Origin: Solenopsis invicta
Lineage: Eukaryota > Arthropoda > Insecta > Hymenoptera > Formicidae
Direction of reading: 5' to 3'
NCBI RefSeq assembly: GCF_016802725.1
Contig: NC_052667.1
Span: 23,024,346 to 23,088,345, forward strand
DNA length: 64,000 nt
Of this stretch, positions 1-12,904 are shown in pieces. Each line of letters starts with the position of its first letter. Position 1 is the first letter of the stretch. Below the pieces are notes generated by a model. The model saw only the letters and a program-made list of their open reading frames with translations. It was not told the origin of the DNA and ran no database searches. The translations under genes were made by a program, and so were the position numbers.

Positions 1-334
1 ATAATTTACAATGTATAGGTTTTTGTCAATTAAACAATCAGATGTAACTATTATAATAACAGTATTAATGTATCTATTAATTGATTATCGCTGTTAAATT
101 TAACTATTAATAAATTGTAGAATTAATGCGTATAAATAATGTATAAAATATATGAAAGGTAATTATAAGTTAATTTGAATAAAAGAATTTTTAAGCTATA
201 CATATGCACAGAAAAAAAATATTGAATCATCACCATCAGTCTAATTGGAAATATTTTTTTAATTCAATAAAAGTATTAATGAAACAGAAAAATTAAAAGT
301 AAAGTCAATAACAAATATAGCTGAATGAATATCA

Positions 335-353
335 TTTAGTTGAATCAACTAAA
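335..353. repeat. 19-bp near-perfect palindrome in an AT-rich block
   Basis: Two 9-base arms (tttagttga and tcaactaaa) are perfectly complementary around one central A. The surrounding stretch 1-500 is AT-rich with no coding signal. A looser version of the same motif (tttaattgaatcaaac) follows at about 380. This may be a remnant of a small inverted-repeat element, but that is inference. Confidence 0.6.
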
Positions 354-779
354 ATGTCGGTGACAGTTCGTGCTTCGACGTTTAATTGAATCAAACTACG
401 TTTTAATTCATACTACAGAATTTTTTCTCAATTCTTTCGATTTTTAGAATTATTATATTTAGAACTTTGTTCTTTTTACTTTCCTTATATTTTCGATACG
501 AGAATCGTTGCTTCGAAATTGAAACAAGCGGCATCCCATTAGCTTGTTCGCTATTATTCGTAGTTGGAGAGAAAATGCGCGATACCCGAGACACTCCGAA
601 TACACGCGCCGAGTTTTCTCTCTTCCGAGTGGACATTTCTCTCCGTTTCTCTTTCTTTATCTTTGTCTTTTTTTTTTGTTTGCGTCACGAACAATTTTCT
701 TGAATGAGCGACACGATACGAGGAGAGGAGTGTTCCGTGTACGTTATTACGTGACAGGTAACGAATGGCGCTGAATGCA

Positions 780-1240
780 CGGGCGCAATGGTAAATTGTT
801 GATGCAAGTCCCGTTTACATACGTCTTACGTACACCTGTATGCATTTTCACGTAGAAATTCAACCACCGGTCTACCGGACGCGTTCCGGTAACGGTCCCG
901 CGTTACCGGGGCCGTCGTCTCGCCGCGGCAGAATGAGAAACCGCGAGCGCGCGCGGACCTCGCATAAGCCGAAGCGCAAATAATGGGCCGCGAACGAGGG
1001 AGGAACGACGGGCCCGAGTGAATTATTCCGCGAGAATAATTACCGTGGCGAATAAATCATTTATCACGCTTTTGTGTTGCGTGCCTGAATTCGGGGCGGG
1101 GACTTGCCCGAGAAACGAAATTAACCCGACCCTTAGCGTTCAATCGGGTAACGATATAACGGGAGTGATTTGCGAGCAGCTTGTCAAGATAATATTTAAA
1201 TCTCCTGACGACAGTGTCGTTATAATAATCGTTTACGTTT
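780..1240. other. CpG-rich unique block with a short hairpin
   Basis: The block is GC-rich and full of CpG, with no CpG depletion, which fits an invertebrate genome. Positions 886-909 form a hairpin with perfect 9-base arms (ccggtaacg / cgttaccgg) and a 6-base loop. Short overlapping open frames on both strands look like chance. I see no gene. Confidence 0.5.
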
Positions 1241-1426
1241 AAAAAGGAATTATTCTCCGATAAGTCGCGGTTCTCTGTTAGCACGCAAATGGAGTAAAGA
1301 ATTAAGTTATAATATTTAAATAGTAATATTTAATATTCTCGTCGCAGTATTATGATAACAATCGTTTATATGAGAAAAAAAGTTATCTGAATCACGGCTT
1401 TTCACACTTTTTCATTAACACACTGA

Positions 1427-1626
1427 CAATGAGTGAGAAAAAAAATTTGTTAAAAAACTAAAATAATATTGAGTTGATTTAGGTTAATCTTGATGAAAAA
1501 ACGATTGTCATGAATGAACTATTTGCAACTAAATAATTGTTGGTTGTGTATCGACTCAATGTTTAGTTGAACATATTGGACTAATTGTAAATGTTTTAGT
1601 TTTTCAAGACATTTTTTTTCAGTGCA
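1427..1626. mobile_element. Foldback / MITE-like remnant
   Basis: The left side starts cactgacaatgagtgag, then has an A-run and aaaaaactaaaat. The right side, read as reverse complement, starts cactg, then an A-run and aaaaactaaaac. The arms are imperfect, about 35 bases, with a small gap. The interior (about 1490-1560) is non-coding. Length and structure fit a decayed non-autonomous DNA transposon. No target-site duplication could be fixed. Confidence 0.4.
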
Positions 1627-1639
1627 CGAAAGAAGAATA

Positions 1640-2690
1640 CAGAATATTCAAAATAATATTTTATTATACAGTTTTAATGTGTGCATTTTAATATTTTAGT
1701 ATTCCTCAACTCAAATTCAATAGTTGAACTTTTTATAACAATATTTGGTGCGTCTTGTACATACGGATAACAAACTGCAGAAAGAACGTAATACATATAT
1801 GCAGCGGCAGTATTAATCTGTTCTTTCTGCATTATAGTTATTAATTCCGGGAAAATAAAATGTGTATTCAGAAATAAATTCGATATTGATCGCATCGTAA
1901 TTAAAATACGACATTTCGTGTATTTAATAACTCTGCACAATCCTATTGTATTTAATATCGAGATTATTAAAATCTCATTTTATTATAAATTTGTTAGAAA
2001 AGATTAATGTGTACAAAAGTTTTCAATACACGAAATATTATTTTCTAAAAGTTTTATGAAATTATTTATTCTTTTTTATTTTTTTCGCGTAATCATCACT
2101 TATTACCAATAATAACTAGAAGGATTTTGAAAAACGGAAATAAGAGGATTATAATATTTTAGCTTACAGTTTTTTCTCTTTCTTTCTTTTTAGAAATTTT
2201 CAAATAATCTATTATTAAACTGTTGATGTAAGTACTCTTAATAAAGAACTGCGTGTGTTTTATTCTATTTTGAAATTTAGATCTGTATTGCTCTTTGAGA
2301 TTTGATCGAGTTAATTATTTTTTATAAAAAGTTTCAATCCATTTTTCAAACAATTATTTTGAAAAGGATAATAAGTCGAAACGCGAAAGATTTCTGCTTG
2401 CAAAATTTAATAAATAATATACATAATGTAGGCATTAAATTGAGATCCGTTGATAAGAAGAAATACAAATAATATATATTGATTGATATTTCTCAGATCA
2501 TACCATCGAGTGTCGAAAACTGTAAAGAAGAAATTTAATAAATATTTGCCGCTTTTTATTATTATCCAGTTTACATTTTGTTTTTTTAAATTTTAAACCA
2601 TATTTTAATTATGAAAGAACGAATAACAATATCATAACATAAAAAAGGTATAATAATAAAATAACATAATATCACGCATTTGGTTCGATA
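1640..2690. other. AT-rich stretch, nothing recognised
   Basis: Very AT-rich, with only short chance open frames. No repeat copy, tRNA or splice-bounded exon was recognised. Confidence 0.5.
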
Positions 2691-4550
2691 GCTCATTTGA
2701 CGCGTACTCGAAATAGCTCGATCGTCGCGTCGTTCATTAATCGCCGCTGATTTAATCGTCATGCCGTCAAATTCGAAAGGACGTCTAATGCAACGGGTCA
2801 ACGTGCAACCAAGTTGGTGAAACGAGATTCGACGGCCGCGGCGCGTATCTATACCGTGCTCGTGACAGGAGACGAGGAAAACAGACTTTCCGTCTGATCC
2901 TGCCGGCTTTGCTGCGGTTGCAGAGCAAAGTTAAGCTCGTTAGTTTCAGCTTTGCGTTTCTTTCACGCCATTCCGATAACATTGGCCCCGTCCCGCTTTT
3001 GTTGCACACAAACCGCGGCCGCACATGTATACGTACATACCTTATGTACGTGTGTATATATGTTTAAGCGCATAAAGAAAAGCATGCAAAACGGCAAAAG
3101 CCTGGCTCGTCCTGCGGAGGTTCGACACGACACGACACGGCGCGGCGGCCCGTTTGTGAAGGATACAGGGATGAAACACAGACGTAATCCCGAAAGGCAA
3201 ACGTTTCAAACGTACCCTGATTTAGGACTTTGACCTCGCCGCCGAGAGCTCGGTAGACGATTGTAACGTTGGTTTTGTCTTTGTTATATGGAAAGAGAAT
3301 TGTAACTTTCATCAGTCCGGTGTCACATCCTATTCGGTCCAGATAAATGGGACGGATCAATTTATTTGAATATTCCGCTTTCGTGTAAGAAGATTGTTCT
3401 TCTCTCTACAAAGGATTATATTTTGATGAAATCAAAGCGTTACGATTCACGAGGAAAACGAGTTGTTATACCAATCGTTTATAGCTCGACGATATTCCTT
3501 TTACGGGCGCTCCGCAGAGATTCTTTTTTTTGTCTGTAAACTCATGCATTTAACGGACTTATACATATAATTTTTTTTGTTCTACGGATGTACGGAGGGA
3601 CGAAAAAACAAAAAAAATGAGTGGTTTCATGCATGCGATATATTTATATTACAGCTGGAAAATATAACGTTGTTTTACCGCATTGTTAAAAGTAAACGCA
3701 GCACATGTGTTCTCAATTGTCTAAAAAAATCCCGTGGATTACTATGGGATACGTGTAGAACAAGTTGAGATTAAACGCAATGTCGGATACAGTTTACCAA
3801 TTTTTCATTCAACAATTTATTCGATTTGCCGGGCACGAAATAAAAAGAAAGTCTGGCATAACGGATCGACTGTTGGAAACTAGCGCAATATTTTATTTTC
3901 GCAAGCGCCTATAAAGCGCATAACTCCGAAATTGGATGTATACGGCGAGCTGTATACAAACGTCAAATTACTATTCCTGCGTCTAGTTACACCATAAGAG
4001 AAATTTCCTGCGGATGTTACTATATTTCTTTTCCTGTATCTTTCTACCGTTTCTTAAACTCAAATATAATTACAAAAACTGTTTCTTTTTTTTGTACAAT
4101 TTTATATGTATAATATATAAGATGCAATTAATTAAATTAAATCTACTACCTTTTAAATTATTACTTTTGTAGTCTGCTCTTTTTTAACTAGCTGCACTTA
4201 TTCCTTTTGTATTTCTAGCTTCACGTTCACCCGCTGAACGTGAAAAAATCTGAACCTTTAAACAAAATTTTATATCGAGCTTCAAGTATAGCGTGTATTT
4301 CACGCATATATTTATATGCGCGCGCTCAATATACATATGTGGGATACACGTGCATTGAAAATGTTTGATAAGATGTGCCCTGAGTCATTTCGTACAAACT
4401 CGCGGAATCCAACAGCGGCGCGAATAAAAGTATCTCCCGAAGAGCAACTCGATGCTTAGGGAATCGGATTCGGATAGCAGACGCGCACGAAATTTTTCCA
4501 GTTTCCTCTTGCGCGTCGAGTGAGCCGCGGAAATAGATTAAATCCGTATA
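2690..4550. other. Mixed-composition unique DNA with one strong hairpin
   Basis: Moderately GC-rich from 2700 to 3370, AT-richer afterwards. Positions 4220-4244 form a perfect 10-base-arm hairpin (ttcacgttca / tgaacgtgaa) with a 5-base loop. The arms are too short for a typical microRNA precursor. Nothing else is supportable. Confidence 0.45.
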
Positions 4551-5700
4551 CACAGTTCCCCCTATATCCTGCGAAGTAATTCGAGAGGCGTATTCGAAAG
4601 TTCAAGCGTCTGAAAGTTCCTCAGCGGTGACCTGTAAGTACGCTTGAACTTTTCGCAGCATAATATTTCTTTTTAAACTGGGAAAAGCGTGTATCAAGAG
4701 AGAATGGGAACGAGATGAAGAAAATATTAAAAAATGCCAACTCTATACCTGTGGAGGAGATGTTGAACGTTTAAAGTATTCTATACCCGCGGCGAGAGAG
4801 ATATCGTCGGTTGTCTCTCTAAAATTTCGAACAATCAATCGGTTACATTAGCTTTTTTTTTATTGAAAACCAATGCTTCATTTGTCGGAAATGCATCTTT
4901 CGATCGAAAACTTGCTACTTTTTTCATCCACAATATCATCGTTGTTTTTTTTTTTTTTTGTAGCTTTAATACGAGTCGAAAAACTCATTTCCTAGAAGAA
5001 AATTGAGCGGCGTGGAACTGACGTTGTTTTTAAACACTTAAATAACGCTGTTGCGTTTCCTGCAGCGAATCGATGCGTCAATACGAGATTGCGCGCGCGG
5101 CGCCAGATAATTCGCGACCAACTTTTTTACGGTTCGCTCTGTCGACGCGATTAGCTGATAACGTGTACAAGTGTCGGAACGACACGGCGCGGCGGCGGAG
5201 GTGGTGTGGTGGCGGGGGAAAAAAAGGTTCTCGATTTTCCAGCATGACGTTTTCACCCTCGCGCGCACTCTCGCGACGGGTCATCCCGCCGATGTTGTTC
5301 GAAAGGGTCGGACGGGGGACGGGGGATTTTCGCGACGCGCTCGTGGAGTATTTTAAAGTGGATCCGGTAGAATGTTTTTGCACGTCCGTGTGGCAAACGG
5401 CAGGTTTTACAACTGTTTCCAGCATCGAGAGCTTGCGACGCGGTGGGCGGGACGAGGGTGAAGATAAAGGGGATAACAGGGGAGGAAGCGTCGGGCGGTG
5501 TTCCTGTCGTTGTCGCGCGGTTTTACGAGTGCTATGGCTATGACCGGCGCGCTTAGAAATCGTTTGCGAATAAAAGTTTTTTGTGAATCCGTTCAATCTG
5601 TGGAACTTTTCCGCGCGCGCGCGCGCGTATACTAACCTCGAGCAGCGCATTCGAAAAATACGAAACGAAAATAGGTTCCCATAGATATTGCATTGGAAAA
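4550..5700. other. CpG-rich block with overlapping chance open frames
   Basis: GC-rich DNA in which open frames of 156 codons (+ strand, 5073-5543) and 190 codons (- strand, 5078-5650) overlap almost completely. Both translate to Arg/Pro/Ser-rich sequence with no domain I recognise. Overlap on both strands points to low stop-codon density and not to a gene. A (CG)n tract lies at 5612-5627. Confidence 0.5.
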
Positions 5701-5804
5701 GAAATTGATTTGCGTGATCAAAATTAGGGGAGAGTCGTTGAATTCGTATCGATCATTTAAATTATGCCAAAATCAATATATATATTTTTTTGTTTTTAAT
5801 TGAG

Positions 5805-6288
5805 GTAAGGAACAGTTAGTGGCAAAAATATGAAATAAATGAGATGTGAGTAATAATGACAGTTTATAATCGTCTTGTTTTGTGCTAACAATACTTAAAA
5901 AATCAGGTACAACTGATGCCAATTTTTGATTGATTTATGTAATTGATAATAACGTAATCGTGCGATTTTATATTAAATTTTTAAATTTTTACAAAAGAAG
6001 GTTTATTGCAGAATACTTTACACTCACGCATATTTGCAATTAATATAAAGATTAAATTAATAATTTTTATTATTTAAATTGTTTCTTGTAGCGTGTTGCA
6101 AAAATGCTTATTGCTTATATAAAGTTATAGTGAATTAATTTGTTCTTGATGAAAACTCAAACATAATAACATTAGCCATTTGAAATCAATCAAGCATCAA
6201 TTTCTAACGCTTATTTGTGTACAAATTAACATCAAATGGGAAATTTAACAGTTAACTTAAATAGTACGCATTTGGCAACTCTTTCCTA
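5805..6288 (+). repeat. Dispersed repeat family B, copy 1
   Basis: This stretch aligns by eye, in the same orientation, with 42343-43122. Shared blocks include caaaaatatgaaataaatga, ttttgtgc..gacaatactta-aaaaatcag, and near the end tacgcatttgrc.act. The ends may form weak inverted repeats (aaggaacagttagtggc against the complement of gccaaatgcg...tttcct). No coding capacity is visible. It looks like an old non-autonomous element shorter than its partner. Confidence 0.6.
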
Positions 6289-6498
6289 ATTATTGATCAA
6301 TAAAAAGTACTTTCAATAAAAAAAAACAAATAATTCTTAAATAAAAAAAAAAGAAAATTAAAGAACATTGATTCTTGTAAAAGATACGTTGCACAGTGTC
6401 TCGAAAAAATATATATTTTTTAAAAAATACACTTGGTGCCAGAAAAACATAATTTTAACGAAAAAATACGGAGCTACCGTGTCTCTTGATTATCTCGC

Positions 6499-6499
6499 T

Positions 6500-6534
<35 letters not shown>

Positions 6535-6539
6535 TTCTC
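6499..6539. repeat. (CT)n microsatellite
   Basis: Dinucleotide CT tract on the + strand interrupted by two ttt steps. It directly follows an A-rich tail (6300-6420). Confidence 0.95.
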
Positions 6540-8000
6540 GATGTTAATACATGGGAGCCGGCGAATGACAGTAATGGAAACGCCTGAGTATATTCCGATA
6601 CCATTGTACCTGTTAAATCTGACACGATACGTGACGAGCGCGGGCCAATCGATTATACCGCCGTTTGATAAGTCATCCCCGCGCAAACAAGGAGCTTCAC
6701 GTCAACTCTGTGAACTCAAAGACATCGAGATCGATCAATGGTGCACGGCGGCGACGTCGGGAGTAATATCGAGTTGTTTGTTGTCGGTCAACATCAATTA
6801 AGCTGTCGACCGTGCTTTAAGCTCCGCAGTTTGCGTGGACGAATGGCGGGAGTGATCGACCCCTCTCGCGATCTAAGCGTTCCTCCATCGACAGGTAACT
6901 GACGTATCTCTTCTAAATTGTTGCACAGTAGTACGATTGTTGGGGGCGTTTTCGCCTTCTTCTCCCTCATGCAGATTTGCACGGCATTAAAAGCTCAATT
7001 CTCTTCTCCGGGTCGTTGTTGACTTATCTCGCGGTCGTTTACGTCCTCCCTTTTCCGTAGGAGGAGCCATATCTCATGTGCTCCTTAATAATATTTCACC
7101 TACTGTCGAATTCCGACCGATCCGACCGCTCGGATTACGGGCTTAGGGGTGGCAGAGCGGCTCTTCTTGCTTCACCACCTGACGCAATTGCCAATCGAGC
7201 TGAGCTGCGGCTTAAGTTGAAGATTATCACGATGTACCATATGCGTGCCTGGTTAGCCAGCGTGCTTAGCGGATGTGCATCCTGACGCCATTCTCATCAA
7301 TATCGCACTGCCCATAATTGATTTCTTGTGCGGTCTTAAAGTTTCTATTAGTTAAACAAATGTGATATTTTATTTTATTAATTTTGTGTTTTGACACTTC
7401 GTAAAATGCATTCGGCGTATTCAACAAAAATATAACTTGACATTTTATAAAATTGAAAAAAAGCAGACTTTTAATTTTTATTTTGATATAAATATTGGTC
7501 TATTAATTTATATACAAAATATATTTTATATACAAATCATTTTAATGTATTATTAAAAGAATATATATTTCTTGATATTTTTTTTTACCTTCGTTTATTA
7601 CGTGCTCTTGTTTAGAATTAAATATTAAAATATTAAAATTTTTATATTCGTTTTTCTGAATAAAAATTGTAAAAGTTGTAAAAATCTTTGGCAGTTTACT
7701 AATGTTATTAGACGATGAAAAATTATTTTTTGCATTAGGAATTAATAAAGCTTTCAATGTTTTACATAATTGAAAATTTGCGAACCTTTTGAAATTTAGT
7801 ATATTTAATATCTTTCTTCAAGTTACTAAAATCCAGGACAGCGATTAAAAAGAAAATTATAAAACTAGAAAGAATCAAGATTTTAAATTAATGTTTGAAA
7901 CAATTTTTAATATAGAATGTGCTGTTTCTCTTTCTCCCTCTCTCTGACCTACATATCAATTCTAATCATCTGATTGCGATTAATATAGAACTGCACGCTA
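6540..8000. other. Unique DNA, then an AT-rich stretch
   Basis: 6540-7320 is moderately GC-rich with short frames on both strands and no recognisable product. 7320-8000 is AT-rich with short A/T-run repeats such as attaaatattaaaatattaa near 7618. Nothing else is seen. Confidence 0.45.
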
Positions 8001-8029
8001 AAAATAAGCGCCGCAAAGCGGCGAGATAA

Positions 8030-9060
8030 ATTAAGAAGTCTCGACAGAATAATCCACAATAGTCGTAATCTTTTCGTAATTTTTCACAACTCCCGCGCGC
8101 TTATCCCTAATCTTCGTTAATTCTTTGTAGCGACCGTCCCGGGGAACAAATGGCCAAACTTGGACGGCCGAGTCTCCGTTTTCGTCGCGGTAACCCCGCG
8201 CGCGCGGGCGCGAGGCGAGGGAAAGCGAGCTAAGAAAGCTCGGCGTTCCCATCCGAGCCCCGAGCTATGCAAATTTCATTTCAAGGAAGCGCATCTTAAA
8301 GACCGATGCTTTAAAGGGAGGTTTGCTCCGTTCGCTTTAATCGCGGCTGTGTCCTTAATTGGCGAGTGTACACAATGTGAGCGAGTAAAAACCCGTTGTT
8401 TGCGAAACCCCGAGGCGCGGAGGGAAGGGGGGGGAGAGAGGGGGGAGGCACCGGTGTTAAGCGCCGTATAATTCGCTCCTTAATGCCCGATTATCATGCA
8501 TTATCTTGGCGCACGTGCGGCCGCACGGCGCGACGCGACGCGCGCAAAGCGGAATGAAATTATTATCAGAGCATCTTCCAGTTTTGTAGCCTGTTATAGC
8601 GGATGACTCGGTTATGTTATCGGGTACTCTCGGTAAATAACGCCGTGCCGCTATTATGCCAGCCCGTTTGCGCCGAGGAGGAAATTCGATTAAGTCGATG
8701 TAGCTTTGCACCGCATCAAGGTCGAAGACCGATTAAAATGGGCGGGCGAAAGGGTCGTATTATCCCCCGTGTCTTGGCGGAGAGATTAGCGATTTTATTC
8801 GATTAATATATAATGAGGTAAAATGAAATACGCACGTTCCGCGGGAAATGGATTGTTTCGCGCAACTTGTTACGGTAAAGAGTTAGAAACTCCGCAAATT
8901 CCGTATTATCGCGTAATCCCGCGAAACACGTATCACCACGACCTCGTTAACCATCCCCGAGACCGCGAAATTCGATTAACGTATTCGTTCCTAATGTATC
9001 CGTTTCAGTGTAAGTTCAAAGCCCATTTACAACGACTGGCAACTTGAACGTCGACGACGG
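8030..9060. other. CpG-rich block with an octamer motif and a palindrome
   Basis: The block holds an ATGCAAAT octamer (about 8266-8273), the known core binding site of POU-homeodomain factors, and a perfect 14-base palindrome cgtgcggccgcacg at 8514-8527. It reads like the unique, GC-richer segments that often hold regulatory DNA in insects. A function is inference from motif and composition only. Confidence 0.3.
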
Positions 9061-11150
9061 GCGTGATGCAACGAGCTAACTCCCTGCATGTATGTGACAT
9101 ACTTCGTGAATCTAACAACGTATATACGTGTAATGCGCCAAGCACTTTAACCGCAGAGTGAACCTAATAATTGGCAGTTTAAGATTCGAAGAGAGATAGT
9201 TTCTCTCGATGTGTCTTTATTCGCATTTTGCGCTCGTGCGGTCAGAAGAGAGAGAAAAAGAGAAATATATATATATCGAGAGAAATCATCTTTTGAATTG
9301 TCAAGAAAAAGATTAAAATGCAATGTGGCTCAGTCATACGCTATTACAGTATCCAATTTTATTTTTCTGTGATTTCGGATCTCTTTACCGAAGGTTTAAA
9401 ATGTTCCTCGGCGAGAACGTATATAAAAATTAAAAATACGGCAACGTCAGGAAAGTAAAGCATATTTAATAATGTCGATTGTGCTCCAATGTTACAACCT
9501 TTTAACGAGGTACTTTGAGGTCATCGACCATTTAAATAACGGGGCAAAAAAGCTCCGCTACCCGCGAGGCGCAAATGAAGAAAGAATTAAATCGGAAGAG
9601 AATCTTTTGACGCACGACGCGCTTTAAAGTTCGTTTGAGCAAACACGATCGCAAACGCGGCCACAGTTATTGTGAGGGGGATTGCGAGCATTCCGCTTCT
9701 TTTTTTTTCTTTTTTCCTTTCGCAGCCTGCCCTTTTGTTTTCACCGTGACTTCGGAGACGGGAGCTGTAATAACGGGAGTAACGTCGCCGATCGAACAGC
9801 CGCATAGATACACCGCAGGGGTGGCGGCGCGACGTTGTGCATTGGCGGCATTGTACTGCGTTCGACGTTAACGATAATGTAATACGAGGTCCGGTGGTTC
9901 TGAAAAAAAAAAAATTACGGTATTTATGGACGAAAGTTTCGCGAGTGCTCTTCTACCGAGTTTAACTTGATGCATTAGCTGCAGTTAACGCCACGCTCTC
10001 ACCCCATTCACCGCAGCTAATCTCTTCTCTCTCTCTCTCTCTTTCCCCTCCCTCTTTTACTTTAATTTCTAATTAGTTTACTCATTATGTAGATGAAGTT
10101 ACAATGTATCAACAAGGTAATGATTCTTAACTCTATTTACATCTTTTTTTTTTTAAAGCAAATACCATCTCTATTTAAAGCTTGAATTTTTTATTTGCTT
10201 CATCTTTATGATTTTCTAATTTTTTCCTTTAGCTGTTAAAAATTGTATTTCTCTTTTAGTCCACGCTTTTTCAGTTCTTTATATGAAATGTATGTTGAGA
10301 GGAGAATCTGTCGGAATTATGTGACGTGTAAGCTTCCACGATGCTGTCTGGCTTTTTCTTGCATACTCCGAATTTATGAATAATCTTGCGTGATCCCGGA
10401 ACCATCTCTCGTCTTGCGTATACAAACGTGGAATGCCGCTCTTTCGGCAAGAACGACGAGTCACGACGTGAGCATAAGTGATTTCGGTTTTGTTGCGTGT
10501 ATTTTAGAAAGGGCGGTAAGGTCGAGTCGAAGGATCTTTCTTATTCATGCAGTTACGGTGACAGCCTTTATTTCCCGCGATGATCGATTTTCCATCAGAC
10601 AGTGTTAAGACGCGAGCGCAATGCCAGGAATGCCGTCAGGATAGGACGTTGATGCGCGCAATATTTGTAATAAGACAGAAACAACGCCAAGGATTACCGA
10701 CACGTCGGGTCTCTCTGTAGCCGCGGAAATTTTTTCAAAAAATTTTGAATTGCATTCTTTTTCGCAAGATAAATTTTCAGTTAAGTTTCTTCGCGGCATT
10801 GTTTGATGTTGGAGATTAGAGAATTTGGAACGAGGTAAAGTTGTTTTATAAACTATTCATACTTTCCGGGCATAAATTTTTGATGCCAAAGTTTCTTTGT
10901 AACCGTTATCGGCGATACCGATCCTTAAAAGAAGCAGGATCGTGGAATTAATTATTCCAGTGAGGCATAATTTTCCCCGAGGATTTCTTTATTCGAGCCA
11001 AATTTTGCATGGTTGACCGCAATTACTCATTTTGCCGCGATATCCCAACCAAAATGGCGATTATTTATTCGATAATTGTGCAATTAAAGTCTGAAACGGG
11101 GGGTCCTGTACTCGTGAACTTAGTTACTTTAATAATAAAGAGATTAATGT
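9060..11150. other. Mixed unique DNA with a CT tract
   Basis: No gene recognised. An interrupted (CT)n tract lies at 10021-10054 and an A-run at 9903-9914. Inverted 8-base words ttagctgc/gcagctaa bracket about 9976-10022. Open frames here are all shorter than 80 codons. Confidence 0.45.
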
Positions 11151-11581
11151 ATTAAACGGCCTGTTTTACAGATCGATACATGTATACATTTTGCATAAAA
11201 TTCTAAAAGCCAGAAAAAAGTTTTTGTACTGACATAATATCGTGTATTAATTTAATTTTTTTTATATATAAATACATATGCTATAATTTGATATAATTAA
11301 TATATCAATGATAAAAGTAATTTGAAACATATAATAAATAAGACATATGTAAAAAAAAAATTCTCTTTAGGTAAAGAAAGGAAAATAGATTCTTTTAATA
11401 TAAAATATTTAAAAATTATGTGAGAATCTGTTGGTTATTTTTTTATTATTCTATTTAACTTATATTATTTTTTTTATTTCCGTTATTGCTTCTAATTTTA
11501 CGAACAGAGAAGTTGCATGTTAGTTTTTAACACGTAACTTTTCAAATTAATTTAAAAATATAATTATCAGAAAAAAGCTCT

Positions 11582-12055
11582 ATGCAGAAAGCTTATATTT
11601 TATTTATCTTCCAAAAATATATATTTTTTTTTTACGTCCTTAGATATAATCGACCCAATCTGTCTTGTATAAACTCTTTATATCGTATACTAGCACAATC
11701 TCCATTTTATGCATTGTTATCAAACTGGTACGCTGGAAATCGCGTATCAGAATTTTTCATTCCGGTGCTCTTGCGAATACTCTTTCGCTCGATCCTCTCG
11801 GAAATTCCGCCACGTAAGCGAAAGCTTCATCATGGACGCAGATACCGGGATTCCCCTCGATGCCGTGAGGGTCGAAAAATCTTTTATCAGCTATTTAACC
11901 AGGGAATATTAAAAACGAAAGATTTTTTTGCGTTCTCTTTCATATACGCACGAACGTCATGTACATTCGTCGAAGAAGACGATAAAATGGGATACGAGGA
12001 ATATTTTCTGGAATATTTAGATTTGCAGCAGGAAATAGATCAATCATATGAATAA
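11582..12055 (+). other. Unexplained 157-codon open frame (no gene claimed)
   Basis: A + strand frame from an ATG at 11582 to a TAA ending at 12055, in DNA of only about 38% GC, where so long a frame is somewhat unexpected. The N-terminal half is Phe/Tyr/Leu/Ile-rich and looks like translated AT-rich DNA. The last 25 or so codons are acidic (EEDDKMGYEEYFLEYLDL). An AATAAA overlaps the stop. No domain, homologue or splice acceptor was recognised, so I treat it as probably non-coding. Confidence 0.15.
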
Positions 12056-12242
12056 TAAATCTCAGCCTTTTAAATCTTTTTGATTTATTATAATTAAATT
12101 GCAATTAACACACGAAACAATATGTTTATTATTTTTAATAAGGAAGGAATAATAATGAAAAATTGATAACGATAATTTATAAACTTTTTAATTAAACTTT
12201 TTATATGTACGTTAACAATTTGATACATGAAAAATCACGAAT

Positions 12243-12246
<4 letters not shown>

Positions 12247-12280
<34 letters not shown>
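12247..12280. repeat. (AT)n microsatellite
   Basis: Seventeen uninterrupted AT dinucleotides. This is a self-complementary tract followed by tcgcga. Confidence 0.95.
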
Positions 12281-12282
<2 letters not shown>

Positions 12283-12834
12283 GCGAATACACTGTTATGT
12301 ATCAATTAGACCAGACTTTGTAACTAAAAGACTCAAGAACTGCTGCGTGGTTTCCTCTCTTTTCTTATTCCGCCCTCTTATTACGTCGAGCCCTCTTATA
12401 CCTTTTTTGTTATTATTTGGCAAATGTTGTTACTCGTTTAAAGTTCGTCGTTATAAGTAAGCGACAGAGAGACGAGAGATGACAAATATATAATACAAAA
12501 TATTTCACAACTCGCGACCTTAAGTTTAATGATACAGTCAGTTAGCTACGTTATTTAATACGCCTGTATCAATTTTAGTACTAATCTCTGCATTTATTAT
12601 GAAAAAAGAATTGGTAATATTGATTATGTTATAAAAATATTTTATTTATTTGCTTTTTGTTACTGATCACTTCGCACATAAATTTTTAATTTTAAAATTG
12701 TGTAATGATTGAATCAGGAATTTCAGGTTCTCCTTGACAATAGAATTTACGAACACTGAATTTTCTTTTCGTCCCCGAGAGAAAAAAGGTTTTCAAAAAG
12801 GGTTTCTCTCTTTTTTTTGTCTCTCAAATGGAAA

Positions 12835-12840
<6 letters not shown>

Positions 12841-12883
<43 letters not shown>

Positions 12884-12904
12884 CCTCCCTTTCTCTCTCT
12901 CTCT
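12841..12904. repeat. (CT)n microsatellite, interrupted
   Basis: A long CT tract on the + strand, with ctttct and ccctccct interruptions in its right half. Confidence 0.95.

Noticed and set aside
5073..5650. Overlapping 156-codon (+) and 190-codon (-) open frames
   Set aside because: Near-complete overlap on opposite strands in a CpG-rich block is what low stop density produces. The translations are low-complexity Arg/Pro/Ser.
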